A stretch of 57,439 nucleotides of DNA from Zygnema circumcarinatum (GCA_037447605.1 CM074817.1:2038773-2096211); one strand, 5' to 3'; shown: positions 35,542 through 51,707, numbered from the stretch's first letter. A program made the numbers and translations. The notes: a model not told the origin generated them from the letters alone.

Positions 35542-38500
35542 CTATCCCGAAACAGCCTCTCCTTTCTCGTTTTCTGTCACATTGGTCTCCGTTTCAGATC
35601 CTGTCCGCTTCCCATACAAAGATTTGTACACCGGCAAAGTCCTCAATGTGAGGACGATGTTCATCCCCACTCCCACAAAGCACACAACCATCATGATAAA
35701 AAAGGTCAACCTAAAACAATGCGCGCCATGGCACGTTTCCCTCCCTCCAATCATCCCAATTTCTGAACCCACCTCATCAAAAAACCCCAACGACCCCAAG
35801 TTCCCATTTGAAGAACCAAGAGCCCCAGAGCTTCCCTGAGATAGGAACACTCCCTTTAATCCGTTGACTATGGCATTTCCGGTGTCGATTCCCCCCTCTT
35901 TAGCCGCCTCTAACTCGTAAAGATACGAAGCAATAAGACTTGAACAAACAAAGGACCCAACTGGGGTCGCAATAGTGAGAGTGTTGTACACCATCCCAAA
36001 ATGTTTCAAGCCGAAAAGCTCACTCGCCATGGCGGGCATTATCGCCCAGTGAGCTCCATAACCGAACCCAACTATGAGCGAACCTCCATAGAGAGAGTTG
36101 GGAGAGGCTATGGCGAAGAGGAGGTGCCCAGCCGCCATAGCCATTTGGGCCACTCCGAGAACGATAGCTCGAGGGAGAGCATAGTTTCTGTGCACCCCCC
36201 CATAAAGTTTAGGGTCAGAAAGGGAAGGGTTTGAAAAGGAAGCAGGTTCCCTACTCGAGCTTTTTTGGTCTCGGATACTTTTTTGGATTTTTGAGGAGTT
36301 CAAAATTTCGTCTCTTGAAACAGAGATTTAATTTAAATTTAAATTCAATTTAAGAGCTTAGCATTTAGAGTCTCTATTCTGAAAGATATGCGCCATGTAT
36401 CTAGGGTTCAGAAAGAGCGCTGAAGTATGAATAAAAGACTTCAGTGCTTTACCACTGAGAAGAGAGCAGAATGAGAAGGAGCATTCGTTAGTGAAAGCGA
36501 TTAACTTACTTCACAAGATGCTCTGAAACAAACCCCGTCAATAGTCGACCATAGAAATTCGATATGGAGACCATTGCTACAAAAGTTCGCACATTAGAGT
36601 ATCCTTGAGCCGCACCCATCTGCGCGAGATTGTTAATCACCACTAACCCTGACCCACATCCGCAAAGAACGGACCAAAAAAGAAGCCAAAAGTCTGCCTT
36701 CACTAAAGCCTGCACGAGAGTGAAATTCTCTCCCCGGCGAGGTCCCTTCCTTCTTCTACTAAGTCTTACTGCTCCTTGACCAACCGCCATAAGAATTACA
36801 GAACGTCTCCTGTTATATGGGCTTCCAAGAGCACTTTCTAAAATTGGGGTTCTACTTAATTGGGCCTCTCGTTTCTCCATTTCCCCTCCTTCTTTCTCAT
36901 CCGCACTGAATAGATCATCGCTGAAGTATCCGCTCGGAATTTTAGTTAATTTGGGAGACTCTTTGAAAATGGGCTCTTCACAATTGGGAAGCTGATGGTG
37001 GTTACAAGATTGCCGTCTTTCAAATATTGTTGGTAGAGCATTGGATGAGGGGTGCAAAGGGGGTCGAAGGTTCGAGAATGTCTCGGCGGAGGAATGTGAA
37101 TTGATGGAATTAGCAGTCGTAGCAGGGGCCCTCTTCGCAATATATTGATCATGGGGATATTCTGAATCAGACCCACAATGGGTTTTTTCGGCTGTAGAAA
37201 ATATAGAAGCTGGTAAACCGGTCTTTACCTCGATTTTCTCCTTTTCTTCGAAGATTTGTCCTTGTGTTTCCTCGAACTTGTCCGCCGTTTCGTGCCCAAG
37301 AAGCAGCGGCGTTTCCATGTCAATAGTTAAATCCGTTGACCTCTCGTTCCCATGTTCCGAAGTTGCATGGGAGAGGGGGTTCCATTTGACGGCCGAAATC
37401 ATTAACTTGAGGGGAACGAGAAGGGGAAGTATCAAAATGGAAATCGTGCTGCTGCATATTACGACGCTTACCTGTTGTTGAAACTCAATACGAAAAAAAG
37501 TAATAGTAATAAGTAATAGTAACAAGTAAACAAAGTAAGTAAATTTTGTTTGTACAAAACAAACAAATTAAACTAAATTCATTTCAATATCTACTCGATC
37601 AAAAGCCACACATGCAGAAAGACACAACACAGAAGACAAGGGAGGGGGGGGGAACTTGAAGACGAATGTTTTTCAGAGAATTTTGCGTCTCCAGAAACAG
37701 AAGCAATACTCTCCAGATAGCTGTAGTGTGACCAAAGTGGTAAGGGCATTTCTTACAAACCCATACAACGAAGAATTTCAAACTTAAAAAAAAAACAAAA
37801 AAAAAATGTACCTTGTGAGGTACTTCGAACTGATCTTGCGCGAGCATGGCAACCAAAATGTAAGCGGCCAATCCTGAGAGCAGAAGAATGATGATGTTGA
37901 AATTGGTCAACTCCTCCTCCTCACTTTCTGTCTCTTCCACTGACGGGTCAACCGGCCTGTTACACACATCCAAGAAAACGAAGTGCCCTTCCCCCCAAAA
38001 TCAAATCAGTTACTTGAAAAAAAAAAAAAAAACCCCGGTCATAAAATCTTTCCAAGAAACTGAAATTAGTCAAGCTTGGAGATCATTAGAATTTCAACCC
38101 AGCACTTTTAGAAACTGCTCCTGCTGCTTTCGTCACCTCTTTCTACCGTTCCCTCCCCAAGAAACAAGAGTTGAATCTTCCTACTAACCCCCCACCTCCG
38201 CCTTCAAAGCTAGCGCTAACCCTCNNNNNNNNNNNNNNNNNNNNNNNNNNNNNNNNNNNNNNNNNNNNNNNNNNNNNNNNNNNNNNNNNNNNNNNNNNNN
38301 NNNNNNNNNNNNNNNNNNNNNNNNNNNNNNNNNNNNNNNNNNNNNNNNNNNNNNNNNNNNNNNNNNNNNNNNNNNNNNNNNNNNNNNNNNNNNNNNNNNN
38401 NNNNNNNNNNNNNNNNNNNNNNNNNNNNNNNNNNNNNNNNNNNNNNNNNNNNNNNNNNNNNNNNNNNNNNNNNNNNNNNNNNNNNNNNNNNNNNNNNNNN

Positions 38501-39139
38501 NNNNNNNNNNNNNNNNNNNNNNNNNNNNNNNNNNNNNNNNNNNNNNNNNNNNNNNNNNNNNNNNNNNNNNNNNNNNNNNNNNNNNNNNNNNNNNNNNNNN
38601 NNNNNNNNNNNNNNNNNNNNNNNNNNNNNNNNNNNNNNNNNNNNNNNNNNNNNNNNNNNNNNNNNNNNNNNNNNNNNNNNNNNNNNNNNNNNNNNNNNNN
38701 NNNNNNNNNNNNNNNNNNNNNNNNNNNNNNNNNNNNNNNNNNNNNNNNNNNNNNNNNNNNNNNNNNNNNNNNNNNNNNNNNNNNNNNNNNNNNNNNNNNN
38801 NNNNNNNNNNNNNNNNNNNNNNNNNNNNNNNNNNNNNNNNNNNNNNNNNNNNNNNNNNNNNNNNNNNNNNNNNNNNNNNNNNNNNNNNNNNNNNNNNNNN
38901 NNNNNNNNNNNNNNNNNNNNNNNNNNCACGCTCTCGCCGAGGTCCTTGGCGACGGCGAGTGCGCCCACTTGGACCTGCGAATAAGCGAGGGCGCCCTTCA
39001 GCACGGGGGAGTAGATCGCGAATGTGGAAGAGCCGCCGGCGGAAGCCATCCACATGCAGCCGACCAGGCTCAGCCATCGCCGGGTGCCGGGGGGAAGGCG
39101 GAGGCGGGGCTTTCGGGATGGGGAGTGGGTGGGGGTCAT
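35542..39139 (-). CDS. NFD4/nodulin-like MFS transporter, interrupted by an assembly gap
   Basis: Readable exons are 39139-38927 (start, runs into the N gap), 37956-37812, 37471-36510 and 36187-35542 (stop). The N-terminus PPGTRRWLSLVGCMWMASAG then SPVLKGALAYSQVQ and LAVAKDLGES is the Nodulin-like domain seen in plant NUCLEAR FUSION DEFECTIVE 4-type proteins. Later membrane segments include NIIILLLSGLAAYILVAM, VVICSSTISILILPLLVPLKL, DFWLLFWSVLCGCGSGLVVI and FFIMMVVCFVGVGMNIVLT, with a long cytosolic loop between. The junction SEHLVK-NYALPRAI fits the family across the 36510/36187 intron. MFS members are secondary transporters; the substrate is not predictable. The 702-base gap (38225-38926) hides several transmembrane helices, so the full length cannot be given. 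A short coding piece may also lie at 38190-38224. The start sits just downstream of a CT tract on the coding strand. Confidence 0.87.
36417..36447. repeat. Hairpin in MFS intron
   Basis: GCGCTGAAGT and ACTTCAGTGC form a nine-of-ten base-pair stem with an 11-base loop, inside the intron between exons ending 36510 and starting 36187. The minus strand reads CTCAGTGGTAAAGCACTGAA beside it, which resembles a tRNA D-arm, but no complete tRNA can be folded. Confidence 0.5.
38225..38926. other. Assembly gap (702 Ns)
   Basis: Unsequenced bases inside the MFS transporter gene. The flanks are coding on the right (exon 1) and probably coding or exon-edge sequence on the left. Any frame drawn through it is meaningless. 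Confidence 0.99.
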
Positions 39140-39159
39140 CGTGGAAGAGGGGAGGGGGC

Positions 39160-39610
39160 GAATGGGGGAGGGGGAGAGAGGGAGAGGGGGAGGGAGAGAG
39201 GGAGAGGTAGAGGAGGAGAGGAGAGGGAGAGAGAGAGAGGGAGAAAATGTTAGGGGGAGAGTGGGAGAGAGGGAAAGAGAGGGGGTGGGGGAGAGAGGGA
39301 GGGAGAGGGGGAGGGGGAGAAAACGAGAGGGGGAGAGAGGGAGAGAGAGGGAGAGGGGGAAAAAATGAGAGGGGGAGAGAGGGAGGGAGAGAGAGAGAGG
39401 GAGAGGAAGAGAGCGAGGGAAAGAGGGAGGGAGAGGGGGAGAGAGGGAGAAAGAGGGGGGAGAAAACGAGAGGGGGAGAGAGGGAGGGAGAGGGAGAGAG
39501 GGAGAGGAAGAGAGTGAGGGAAAGGAGGGAGAGGGGGAGAGAGGGAGAAAGAGTGGGAGAGGGAGAGAGAGAGGGAGGGGGCGAGTGGGAGAGTGGTAGG
39601 GAGAGGGTGG
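39160..39610. repeat. Purine-rich GGGAGAGA tract upstream of the MFS start
   Basis: About 450 bases of GGGAGAGAGGGAG-type repeat on the plus strand beginning 20 bases upstream of the MFS start codon, with recurring GGGGGAGAAAACGAGAG variants (39310-39480). On the MFS sense strand it is a long CT-rich 5' leader. Confidence 0.85.
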
Positions 39611-39736
39611 AGGCGACCGGGAGAGGGAGTAAGGGAACCGGGCGTTACCACTCCTCGCTGTCCTCGAACAGCGGAGAGGTGTCGTGGCATGTGCCACGTG
39701 GCGGCTCGCAGGGCGTCCGTGGCATGTGACCGACAT

Positions 39737-40412
39737 ATGCCGTACATTGACTCCTCGACAAGTCAAAGGGGTAACCGCATCCGTACGATGTTCGTACAGC
39801 GGGCGGCGTTGCTTTCGAAAAGCGGAGGTTGATATTTGGCGTTTGCGTAACGACTTTTGGACGGTTCCATGTGAGCCCCGTAGCGGCGAACGCGAAACTG
39901 TGGGCCACTACATGAAACGGCAGATAACGTAACGCGATCCGTAAAACTGAGAGGGTACTTTGTGCGCGGTTGGTTCCTCGTGGTTCCCCATGTTGTTGTT
40001 GAACATGCGCGTCCCAGGGCATGGCCATGCGTGGAACCAATGCCAATTCGTTCCCTCCCTCCTCCCTTGGGCATTAGGGCGGTAAAGTCGAGCAGCTCTA
40101 GCCAAACGCCACAATCCCGAAAAGGACAGACTTTGCCCTCACTTCCAATTAGCTTCTTCTTTCACTTCCACAAGAAAAAATGACGCGAGAATGGTCCGAA
40201 AACTCATAGAATCCTCAACCCTAAAACCCTAAAGCCCTAAAACCTTACCGGCTCAATGTACGGCCGTCTACTGGAGCGACACGCGGCCTTTCTGAGAACC
40301 ACAGCAGTGACAGCACAAGCCGTACGCTTCACATTCCGTACAGTACTCCGACGGAAACTGTATGGTACTGTACTGCGGTAACCGTCGCAACTGACACGGT
40401 TGCCGTACACAC
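39737..40412. promoter_or_regulatory. GTAC cluster upstream of the MFS transporter
   Basis: About ten GTAC tetramers in 675 bases, with TCCGTACGATGTTCGTACAG at 39780-39799 and two adjacent pairs near 40337-40373. An AAACCCTAAA telo-box-like run lies at 40215-40244. It could act on the MFS gene; the role is inferred. Confidence 0.35.
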
Positions 40413-41287
40413 TCAATCAGCTTCTGGCCAATCACGTTGCGTTGTCACGTGACACTGCCACGTGGCGCCTCACCCATCAGTCCCCGCAAGCGACAAGCTG
40501 CGCCGCGCCCCCACCCGCCGCCGGCGCGGGCGGGAGTCGAGCATGGCCGCCGAGCCGGGTAGGGAGGAGAGAGAAGGGAGACGGCAGAGAGGGAGGGAGG
40601 GAGGACAGAGGATAGAAGAGAGAGGGAGACAGAGAGGAGCCATTGTTATTTCTTACCTGCTTCAGGTTCTGCCACGTGTCAGCAGTGCAGCAATGGACAA
40701 CAGCGACTAGCGCAATGCTATGGGACCTTTTTTGTCACTCAGGGGTTGAAGGCCAATGGCCGATGTTTCCTTATGTTTTTGGCCCTTTCAAGCGCACCTC
40801 ATGCTTGGATAACGGCTTGGAAAAGGGCATCCAAGTCTGCTAATGTGCAGTGCGAGGGATTTGACCTCGCGTGAAAATGAAACTTGTTTATGTTTATGTT
40901 TTACTCGTCTTTCTTTTTGCTTGTTCTGCTTTTGCTCTTGCTTTCGCCAGCAATGTGCAACTAATGTTGCAGCGGTTGGCTGAACTTAGTTTCTGTTTAT
41001 GTCAATGTTGGAGATGCCTGCTTGCTTGTTGACAGCCCAACGACGGGTTTTTAAGGTTTGTAGGGTTGAGCATAACACAAAAACATAGAAATGGGAAAAA
41101 AGAAATAAATAGAGGGATCGCCATTTTTTAAAAAAACCACGAGGAAATACCTTCCAGGTCAAAACTTCTCTCAGAAACCTCTCTCCCTTCTAAATCTGCA
41201 CTCAAACCACCTTCCTAACCACCAAGAAAAAACCACTCCCTTGAGGAGGGGGGAGGTTCTGAAACAGTGAGCCTGCTTCCCGCGAAT
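40413..41287. other. Spacer between MFS promoter and amidohydrolase 3' end
   Basis: Includes a G-box-like CACGTG (40446-40451) and CCACGTGGC at 40458-40466, a GA-rich tract at 40560-40640 and AT-rich sequence near 41080-41130. No conserved coding frame was found. Confidence 0.45.
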
Positions 41288-45865
<4,578 letters not shown>

Positions 45866-46163
45866 GGAGAGAATTTGTCCGAGTTTAGGGATGATAATTT
45901 AGGGCTTCAATGCTTTTGGGGCCTTTCCAGAATGTGAGATTTTAGGGTTAGAGCATCAGAATGCAGTGCCTCAAATGGAGGCTGAAGGAGTGCTGACAGA
46001 CGAGAGGGAGGACTGCCCTCCATTGCGAGCTCACTCGAGCAGCTTCCAATAGCAACTCACCACGTGCACATTTGTGCATACGTGGCGAATCACCATTGGA
46101 TGATGCCCGACTGCACGTCCCACCCTAAATGGCTCATTCACCATTCTTTTCTCTTTCCCCCCA

Positions 46164-46209
<46 letters not shown>

Positions 46210-46213
46210 CGCC
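45866..46213. promoter_or_regulatory. Divergent promoter between amidohydrolase and PR-KRIP1-like gene
   Basis: A compact 350-base region between two divergent start codons. It contains a CACGTG G-box at 46061-46066 and a (CT)21 run at 46165-46206 immediately before the plus-strand ATG, which would lie in the 5' UTR. Confidence 0.5.
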
Positions 46214-47533
46214 ATGCCGCGCTACACGACGTCGCAGACGTTCACAGAAGGCAACACGCAGATAGTGGCTCTGCCGGACCCCGCTGCAGCAGATGCTGAG
46301 GACCGCACAGGGACCGCTGCTCCCGAGGAGGAGGCATTGGAGCTGAAGCTGCAACGCATTACAGAGCAGGTCCCTGTTCGCATCAGTAACACTTCAGGCA
46401 GTTCCGCGGGCTCCGGCAGTGGAGACTTCCATCAGGTGAGGCCCCCCATCTGCGATACAGCTCGGCTGGGTTGGGGAGGGAAGGCTGTAGGGAGTCCATG
46501 GGGGCTGCAATTTTAATTTTTAGAGAAGGGCGTGGAAGGTTCTTTATCTGATTGAAGTGAAGTATGAAGTGTGGAAATTGAACCAGAGGGGGTTTTGTGG
46601 AAGTGCACTAAGCGCATTCAGTTTAATGGCGTATTTTATCATTCTATCATTCTTGATGAAGCCATCGCACAGTTGGGTTTTCGACTGGAGGCATCCTCTT
46701 GGTGCTGGCGATCCTCTTGTTGCCTTACTGAGTTGGATACGACGTTATTTCTATCTTTCTTACTACGAGCAAGGGTTGAGACATGGCACTTTTGTGAGGA
46801 AGAGAGAGGAGAGAGAGTCCCTCACCTACATGCTGAAATTCGCCAGAATTTCAAACATGGCGAAGGTGAAATGAGGCCGATTTTAGGAAGGTCTTAGTGG
46901 AGGCTGATACAAGCTGTGCAGAAACACTCCTTTACCCCAAGTTTCTCGAATTCAGAAACCGCAGGCAGCTGAAGTATTGTAGAATGGTTAATTTGGACAA
47001 GTGGCAGCAGCAAAGGTGACCGAGGGGGCCAGTGGGGCTGCTCTGATTGCAGCTTGGAAGTGCTGGGGGGGCGCACAGTACCGCCAAATGAGACGGCACG
47101 AACAGGACCGCCTGATGCGCATGGAAATCGACTTCCATAAGCGGAAAGAAAAATCAGAATTCGAGGAGCGAAGGTGCGTTATGTTCGTGCTTAAAGAATT
47201 GGAAATTTGCGGAGAAATTGGCGGAATGTAGTTAGTTACATTGAAGCTTGCTATTGAATTTGGGAGTTTTTCAGTATATATGTGTTTGTTTTCTGGGAAA
47301 GGCTGAGTTGGGGTTTGGTTGGGAATTGCAGATTGAAGAGAATACAAGAATCCGAGGAACGTACAGCGAAGAAACGAGCAAAGAGGCAGAAAAAGAAGGA
47401 GAAGAAGAAGAAGGTGAAGCTGCCTGATGGGTCGGACGCACCTGCTCAAGCAGGGACTAAGGGAGAGGGAGAGCAATCTGGGGGGGAGAGTGAGGGAGAC
47501 GAAGGGGTGGTCCCGCAGGAAGCACTCGACTGA
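46214..47533 (+). CDS. PRKRIP1: PRKRIP1-like spliceosomal protein
   Basis: Three exons: 46214-46435, 47079-47173 and 47332-47533; 172 residues. The hallmark block is GSSAGSGSGDFHQYRQMRR, continuing HEQDRLMRMEIDFHKRKEKS, then RTAKKRAKRQKKKEKKKK and an acidic Gly/Ser tail. This is the conserved PRKRIP1 signature (Ser-Ser-Ala-Gly-x-Gly-Ser-Gly-Glu/Asp-Phe-His-x-Tyr-Arg, then a long basic helix). In animals PRKRIP1 bridges U2 snRNP and other parts of the catalytic spliceosome, so the plant protein is expected in the nucleus as a splicing component. The ORF in intron 1 (46557-46897) shows no conservation and is not a gene. A CT microsatellite abuts the start. Confidence 0.88.
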
Positions 47534-48545
47534 GTCGCAAAAGATAACGCAATTGTATTGAAATTAGGGCTCTAAGTTTTGTCAAATTGAATCCTTTTTA
47601 CCTCTCAACAGGATCAGGTTGTGCCCTATGGGGTTCTCTTTACAGAGGGCTATATCTGGCTGCACACCGGGCCCTACTGTTAACTGTTAGCTTCGGTTGG
47701 AATCAAATGTCCTTCAGGTTTTTGTAGTTTTTGTAGGTCAAATGTTGAGGATGGTATGACCTCTCTTACTGTTAAAGATAAGGAAAAAAAAAAAAAAAAT
47801 TGCAAATCGCAATGAACATGAAGACCAAACCAAACTCTCCTTGTGAAGGCTTCAAGGCTGAGTTCATGCGTCGAGCCGTTCCCTGTATGTACATGCCGTG
47901 AATCCGTTTAACTAGGAGACACAATTCCAGTTGTTCCGTGTAATTAGCAGTCAGAATGTCCCTCTAGCTCGCATCCAAGTCCTTTCGTCGAATTTAAAAC
48001 AATCAAATGGGGAGACGGATTGAACACCCTCCCCCTTGCCAAGAGATATTTCAACTAAAACCCTATGGTCTTCCATGTGAAGGGCTATCTCACATCCAAG
48101 GTAAGTGCGCATCAGACATTTCCTCTTTATCACTATTGAACAAACTCAAAGCCTAGTTGCAATCACACAAAGCTACCATTGCTAGTTAGCGTTGCGATCC
48201 CTAATTGGGCGGATCGGACCCAAACTTCCATCATTGAACATGCCGGCGGCGAAACGACCCATGCAAGCGTGCCTTTGTGCCTCTCAAGGCGCGCTTTTGC
48301 GTTGGCAGGCCAGCAGGGCAGCGAAGGAGAGGCCGTGTTTTGCATGTGGCTTACCTATCTTTGGCGAATTTTGCGATGGAGAATGCTGGGGTCTCCGGAA
48401 CGTCTTGGTTCTTTGAAAAAGGGGGCTAATAAAGGAGGGTAACGAAAGGTGGAGGGAGAAGAGGGGAAGAGGAAGAGAAAGATAGAGAGGGCGAGAGAGC
48501 AAGCGAGCGAGCGAGGGAGGGAGGGAGAGGGAGAGAGAGAGAGAT
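47534..48545. other. Spacer between PRKRIP1-like and USP genes
   Basis: PRKRIP1 3' flank and USP promoter. A poly-A run at 47785-47801 and a GA/GCGA-rich tract at 48450-48543 directly before the USP start are the only notable features. The small frames near 48179-48442 lack recognisable motifs. Confidence 0.45.
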
Positions 48546-50317
48546 ATGGCGGCGCCAAAGGCACGGAAAATCCTTGTGGCAGTGGACGGGTCCGATGTCT
48601 CTAAGCGGGTGAGCCTGCTTGCTGCACTTCAGACTCTTTAGGAAAAAAAACTTCACATCCGTGCTCTTCAACTTCCGAAGTTGTAGAAGTATATGCCGCA
48701 TGCGGGTAATGGTCGAGCGTACAGTCTAATGACTCTAGTCCTGAACTTGCATGACCGGTTTATCGACTTCCATATGCATGGCGGTGCTAGTCTCTTTCAT
48801 CAACATCAGGACTGCGGTTTATAGTTGGCCGTACGGTAGGCTTACACTCTTTTCCTTTTCGTAACTCTGCAAGCAAGCATCCCCTGTCCTATGCATCGCT
48901 TGCAGGCCCTGGAATACGGGATTTCTTTGGCGCGGCCGGAGGACACAATTGTAGCCCTCCATGTGGAGTCCAAATTCCAAGGTAATTCTTTACTTCTTTG
49001 CTGCAATAGGTTCCACTTTCTTTTTATGAAAGCTATTTGAATTTACCCTGACGGCGATGCCTGTCCTGCTCTTACGCTAAGCAGTTCACAAATAAGAAAG
49101 ATACACAAAAGGGGCGAATACGTCCATTTTCGTGTTTTATTCGATGGTTGGTCATTCTCTGCCTGACCCTTCTTTTTGTTTCGCAGAGGAGGTAGAAGGC
49201 CCTCTCCCTTCAGACGTTCTTGTGAGCCTTGAAAAGGAGCTGGACAAGCGCGGAGGGAACATTCTGAAGGAGTGCCAAGATAAGGCGGAAAAGCACGGAG
49301 TGAGCAATCTGTTTACTCCCTCCCTCTCCCTCCCTCTCCCTCCCTCTCCCTCCCTCCCTCCCTCCCTCCCTCCCTCCCTCCCTCCCTCCCTCCCTCCCTC
49401 CCACACTCCCTCTTCCTCCTTCCTCCCTCCCTTGCTCCCCCTCTCCCTCGCTCTCCCTCCCTCCCCTCCTTGCTCCCTCTCCCTCCCTCCCTCCCTCCCT
49501 CCCTCCCTCCCTCCCTCCCTCCCGTCGCCATGGCGGAGCAGCAGGAGGCCGAGTTCGGACAAGTACTTTTTCCCTTTCTAGCTTAAAATGGGATAGACCA
49601 GAGGGAGAGCGGGTGGTTGGAGGCGACCGTCCTCAAATCTTAACAAGAAAAACTTCTTTTCACTATTTTATGATTAAGATGAAAGGACTTTTAGCAGCTT
49701 TGTTGGAGGTGCAGGTGAATTACAACGGCCTCCTTGTTAAAGGAGACCCTCGTACTGAAATCGTGGACATTGCCGACAAGGAGCAGGCGGACATGGTCGT
49801 TGTGGGGAACCGTGGTCGGAGCGCTCTGAAAAGGTTTGCCCTTTTTCTAACCTCAACCTGCTTCTGTTGCAACTAGCATTATCCATAGATCAGCCAGCTT
49901 TAGGCTACCTTTAACCCAGATGATAACTTTAACCTAAAGTTGCTTCATTCGCACATGGAACGCACTGAAAGGTGAGGAGGGCGTGCAGGCCTGCTCTCAC
50001 TCCCATTCTCTTTCCCTATTTCTCTCCCTCTCATTTCCTACCCAGAGACTGATCCAGGATTTTAGTTCAAAGGGGGCTCACTAGTGGGTTGGGCAAAAAA
50101 AAATAAAAAATCGAGTGCTATTTAACCTTCAAAGGCGAACAGCTTTTCAAAATCTGAGGGGTAGGTAAGCCCTCTCTGCCCCTACCTTGAGCACCGAACT
50201 AATGCGAAGCTTTCGGAGCCTTTGGGGCTGCGCAGGATGCTGTTGGGCAGTGTGAGTGAGTTTGTGGTGCACAACAGCCCCTGCCCTGTGCTCGTAGTGC
50301 GCGACCATCAGAAGTAG
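48546..50317 (+). CDS. Universal stress protein (USP/UspA domain)
   Basis: Five exons: 48546-48608, 48906-48981, 49187-49299, 49709-49833 and 50236-50317; 152 residues, the usual single-domain length. It starts with KILVAVDGSDVSKR (first beta strand and Asp of the nucleotide site), then DTIVALHVESKF, LLVKGDPRTEIVDIA and ADMVVVGNRGRSALKR. The last exon brings LLGSVSEFVVHNSPCPVLVV. The ATP-binding pattern Gly-x2-Gly-x9-Gly-Ser is complete across the last intron (GNRG ... LLGS), so an ATP-binding type is expected. Plant USPs are soluble stress-response proteins of varied partners. The fourth exon could start at 49709 or 49715; 49709 (VQVNYNG) fits the family better. A CCCT repeat fills intron 3. 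Confidence 0.9.
49314..49527. repeat. (CCCT)n-rich tract in a USP intron
   Basis: About 210 bases of CCCT and CTCCCTC units on the plus (coding) strand, starting 15 bases after the donor at 49300. It gives Pro-Ser-Leu frames that are not coding. Confidence 0.93.
50041..50215. mobile_element. Possible transposable-element remnant in the last USP intron
   Basis: GAGACTGATCCAGGATTTTA, then TTCAAAGGGGG and, 100 bases on, GGGGTAGGTAAGCCCTCTCT and GCCCCTACC. Words like GATCCAGGATTTT followed by G-runs are common at termini of MITE-like elements in many eukaryotes. No exact terminal inverted repeat or target duplication could be fixed, so this is tentative. Confidence 0.25.
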
Positions 50318-51707
50318 CGCCCTCCCTCCCTCCCTCAAGCAGAGCGGTCTCTCTCTTTTGGCGAACGAACACCCAAAGTCAGGAGGGCCGAGTTGGGGCC
50401 TCCACAAAGCTGCTCGAAGTTAGTTAGTTAGTTAGTTAGTGACTGACCCATGTGGGGCTAAGCGCGGACGTGTTGTTGATCACAGACAGACTTGTCACAT
50501 TAAAGAGGCATTAAGGAGAGGCGTGCGATGGGTTGTTTCTCAGGAGCTCACACACTCTCATGGGCTATAGTATGTAGTTTGTAGTGTACATGTTGGAGTT
50601 GCCTTTTGCCTTTTGGAGAAGCATAACAATGCAGCCGTCTTGAGAGAAAGAAACCGGCCATACAAGAGAGGTTGTGGCATGCTCTTGCTAGTATGGTTGA
50701 TGTTTGTGTGCGCTTTTCCATGCACATCACCATCATGGTTTGCCCCATGGCACTGTGATGGCCATCACCACATGCATGCCCATGCAAGAAGCCGCAGTCC
50801 GCCATCGCATCGTACGGTCGGTGCGCCCCCCGCCCGAAAGCGATCCGACGGTGGGACAGGCCAATGACGTCACATCAAACTCGCCACGTCATCACTTTCA
50901 AAGCTAGGGTGTTGTGCTGTTCGGCGTTCAGCGGTGAGCGTTGGAAACTGGAGCATGGAACGGCCCTGAACCCCGGTCAGAAAAAGTCGAGGGCGCGCGC
51001 GCTGATTGGCTGGCGGGTCGGCCTTATCTTTTTCCGTAAGCGGAATTTTTGTTTTGGGCGCGCGCGGAAGGAGCGGGCCGGCAAACGCGGCCTTTTGGTG
51101 ACGTCACGGGCAGAAAACAATATCTGCAGGGACTCGAAATTATTTAAAAAAAAATGGAAATGATTCCTTGTGAAGGGACTCTCGGACTGACCGTAGAAAA
51201 AATAAAATAAATTTTGATTTTTGTCCGAGAAATAAAACCAAAATGAGTACCCCAACGCATATATCCTAGTGGGTGGAGTACGTGTTTTTTAACGCTTTTC
51301 GTAAGATATTGATTATTCTGACACCGGCTATTAAAACGAATACGAAACGTTTTGGGGGCAGAATAAAAGTTTCCATAACCTATTTTTGTCCCGTTGTGCA
51401 TTCCGAAGGTTCCGGAAACCGCTGCCCGATTGGAAAATTTCACGACGGCAATTATTTGAGGCCGTCCAGGTTTCTGACTTATTGCTCGGTTTGCAGTTTG
51501 CGGTTTTTCAGGTTTTGGCAGAGCACTGGACCGACATAGGGCCGTTCTATAAGGGAAAACGACAGCAGTAAGAAAGAGAGCTCGAGAGAGGGAGAGAGAA
51601 GAGAGGAAGAGAGAGAGAGGGAGAAAGGGAGAGAGAGAAAGAGGGAGGGCGGGAAAGGAAGAGAACGAAAAGAGAGGAGGGAGAACGGGAGAGAGAGGGG
51701 AGCAGCC
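50318..51707. other. Spacer between USP and ATX1 genes
   Basis: Contains a GTTA repeat (50419-50438), a MITE-related fragment (51276-51330) and a GA-rich 5' leader (51573-51700) just before the ATX1 start. The frames near 50548-50907 have no recognised motif. Confidence 0.5.
51276..51330 (-). mobile_element. Diverged fragment related to the MITE at 53752
   Basis: GGAGTAC, then AACGCTTTTCGTAAGAT, then TCTGACACC correspond, in reverse complement and in the same order, to the left arm of the element at 53752-53912. The G-run at the tip and the second terminus are not recognisable, so this is a truncated or decayed copy. Confidence 0.6.

Noticed and set aside
38171-39766. Long frames crossing the N gap
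   Set aside because: The gap contributes only undefined residues; the only supported coding part is 39139-38927.
46557-46897. Two overlapping frames of about 105 residues
   Set aside because: They lie in PRKRIP1 intron 1, have no conserved motif and no supporting splice structure.
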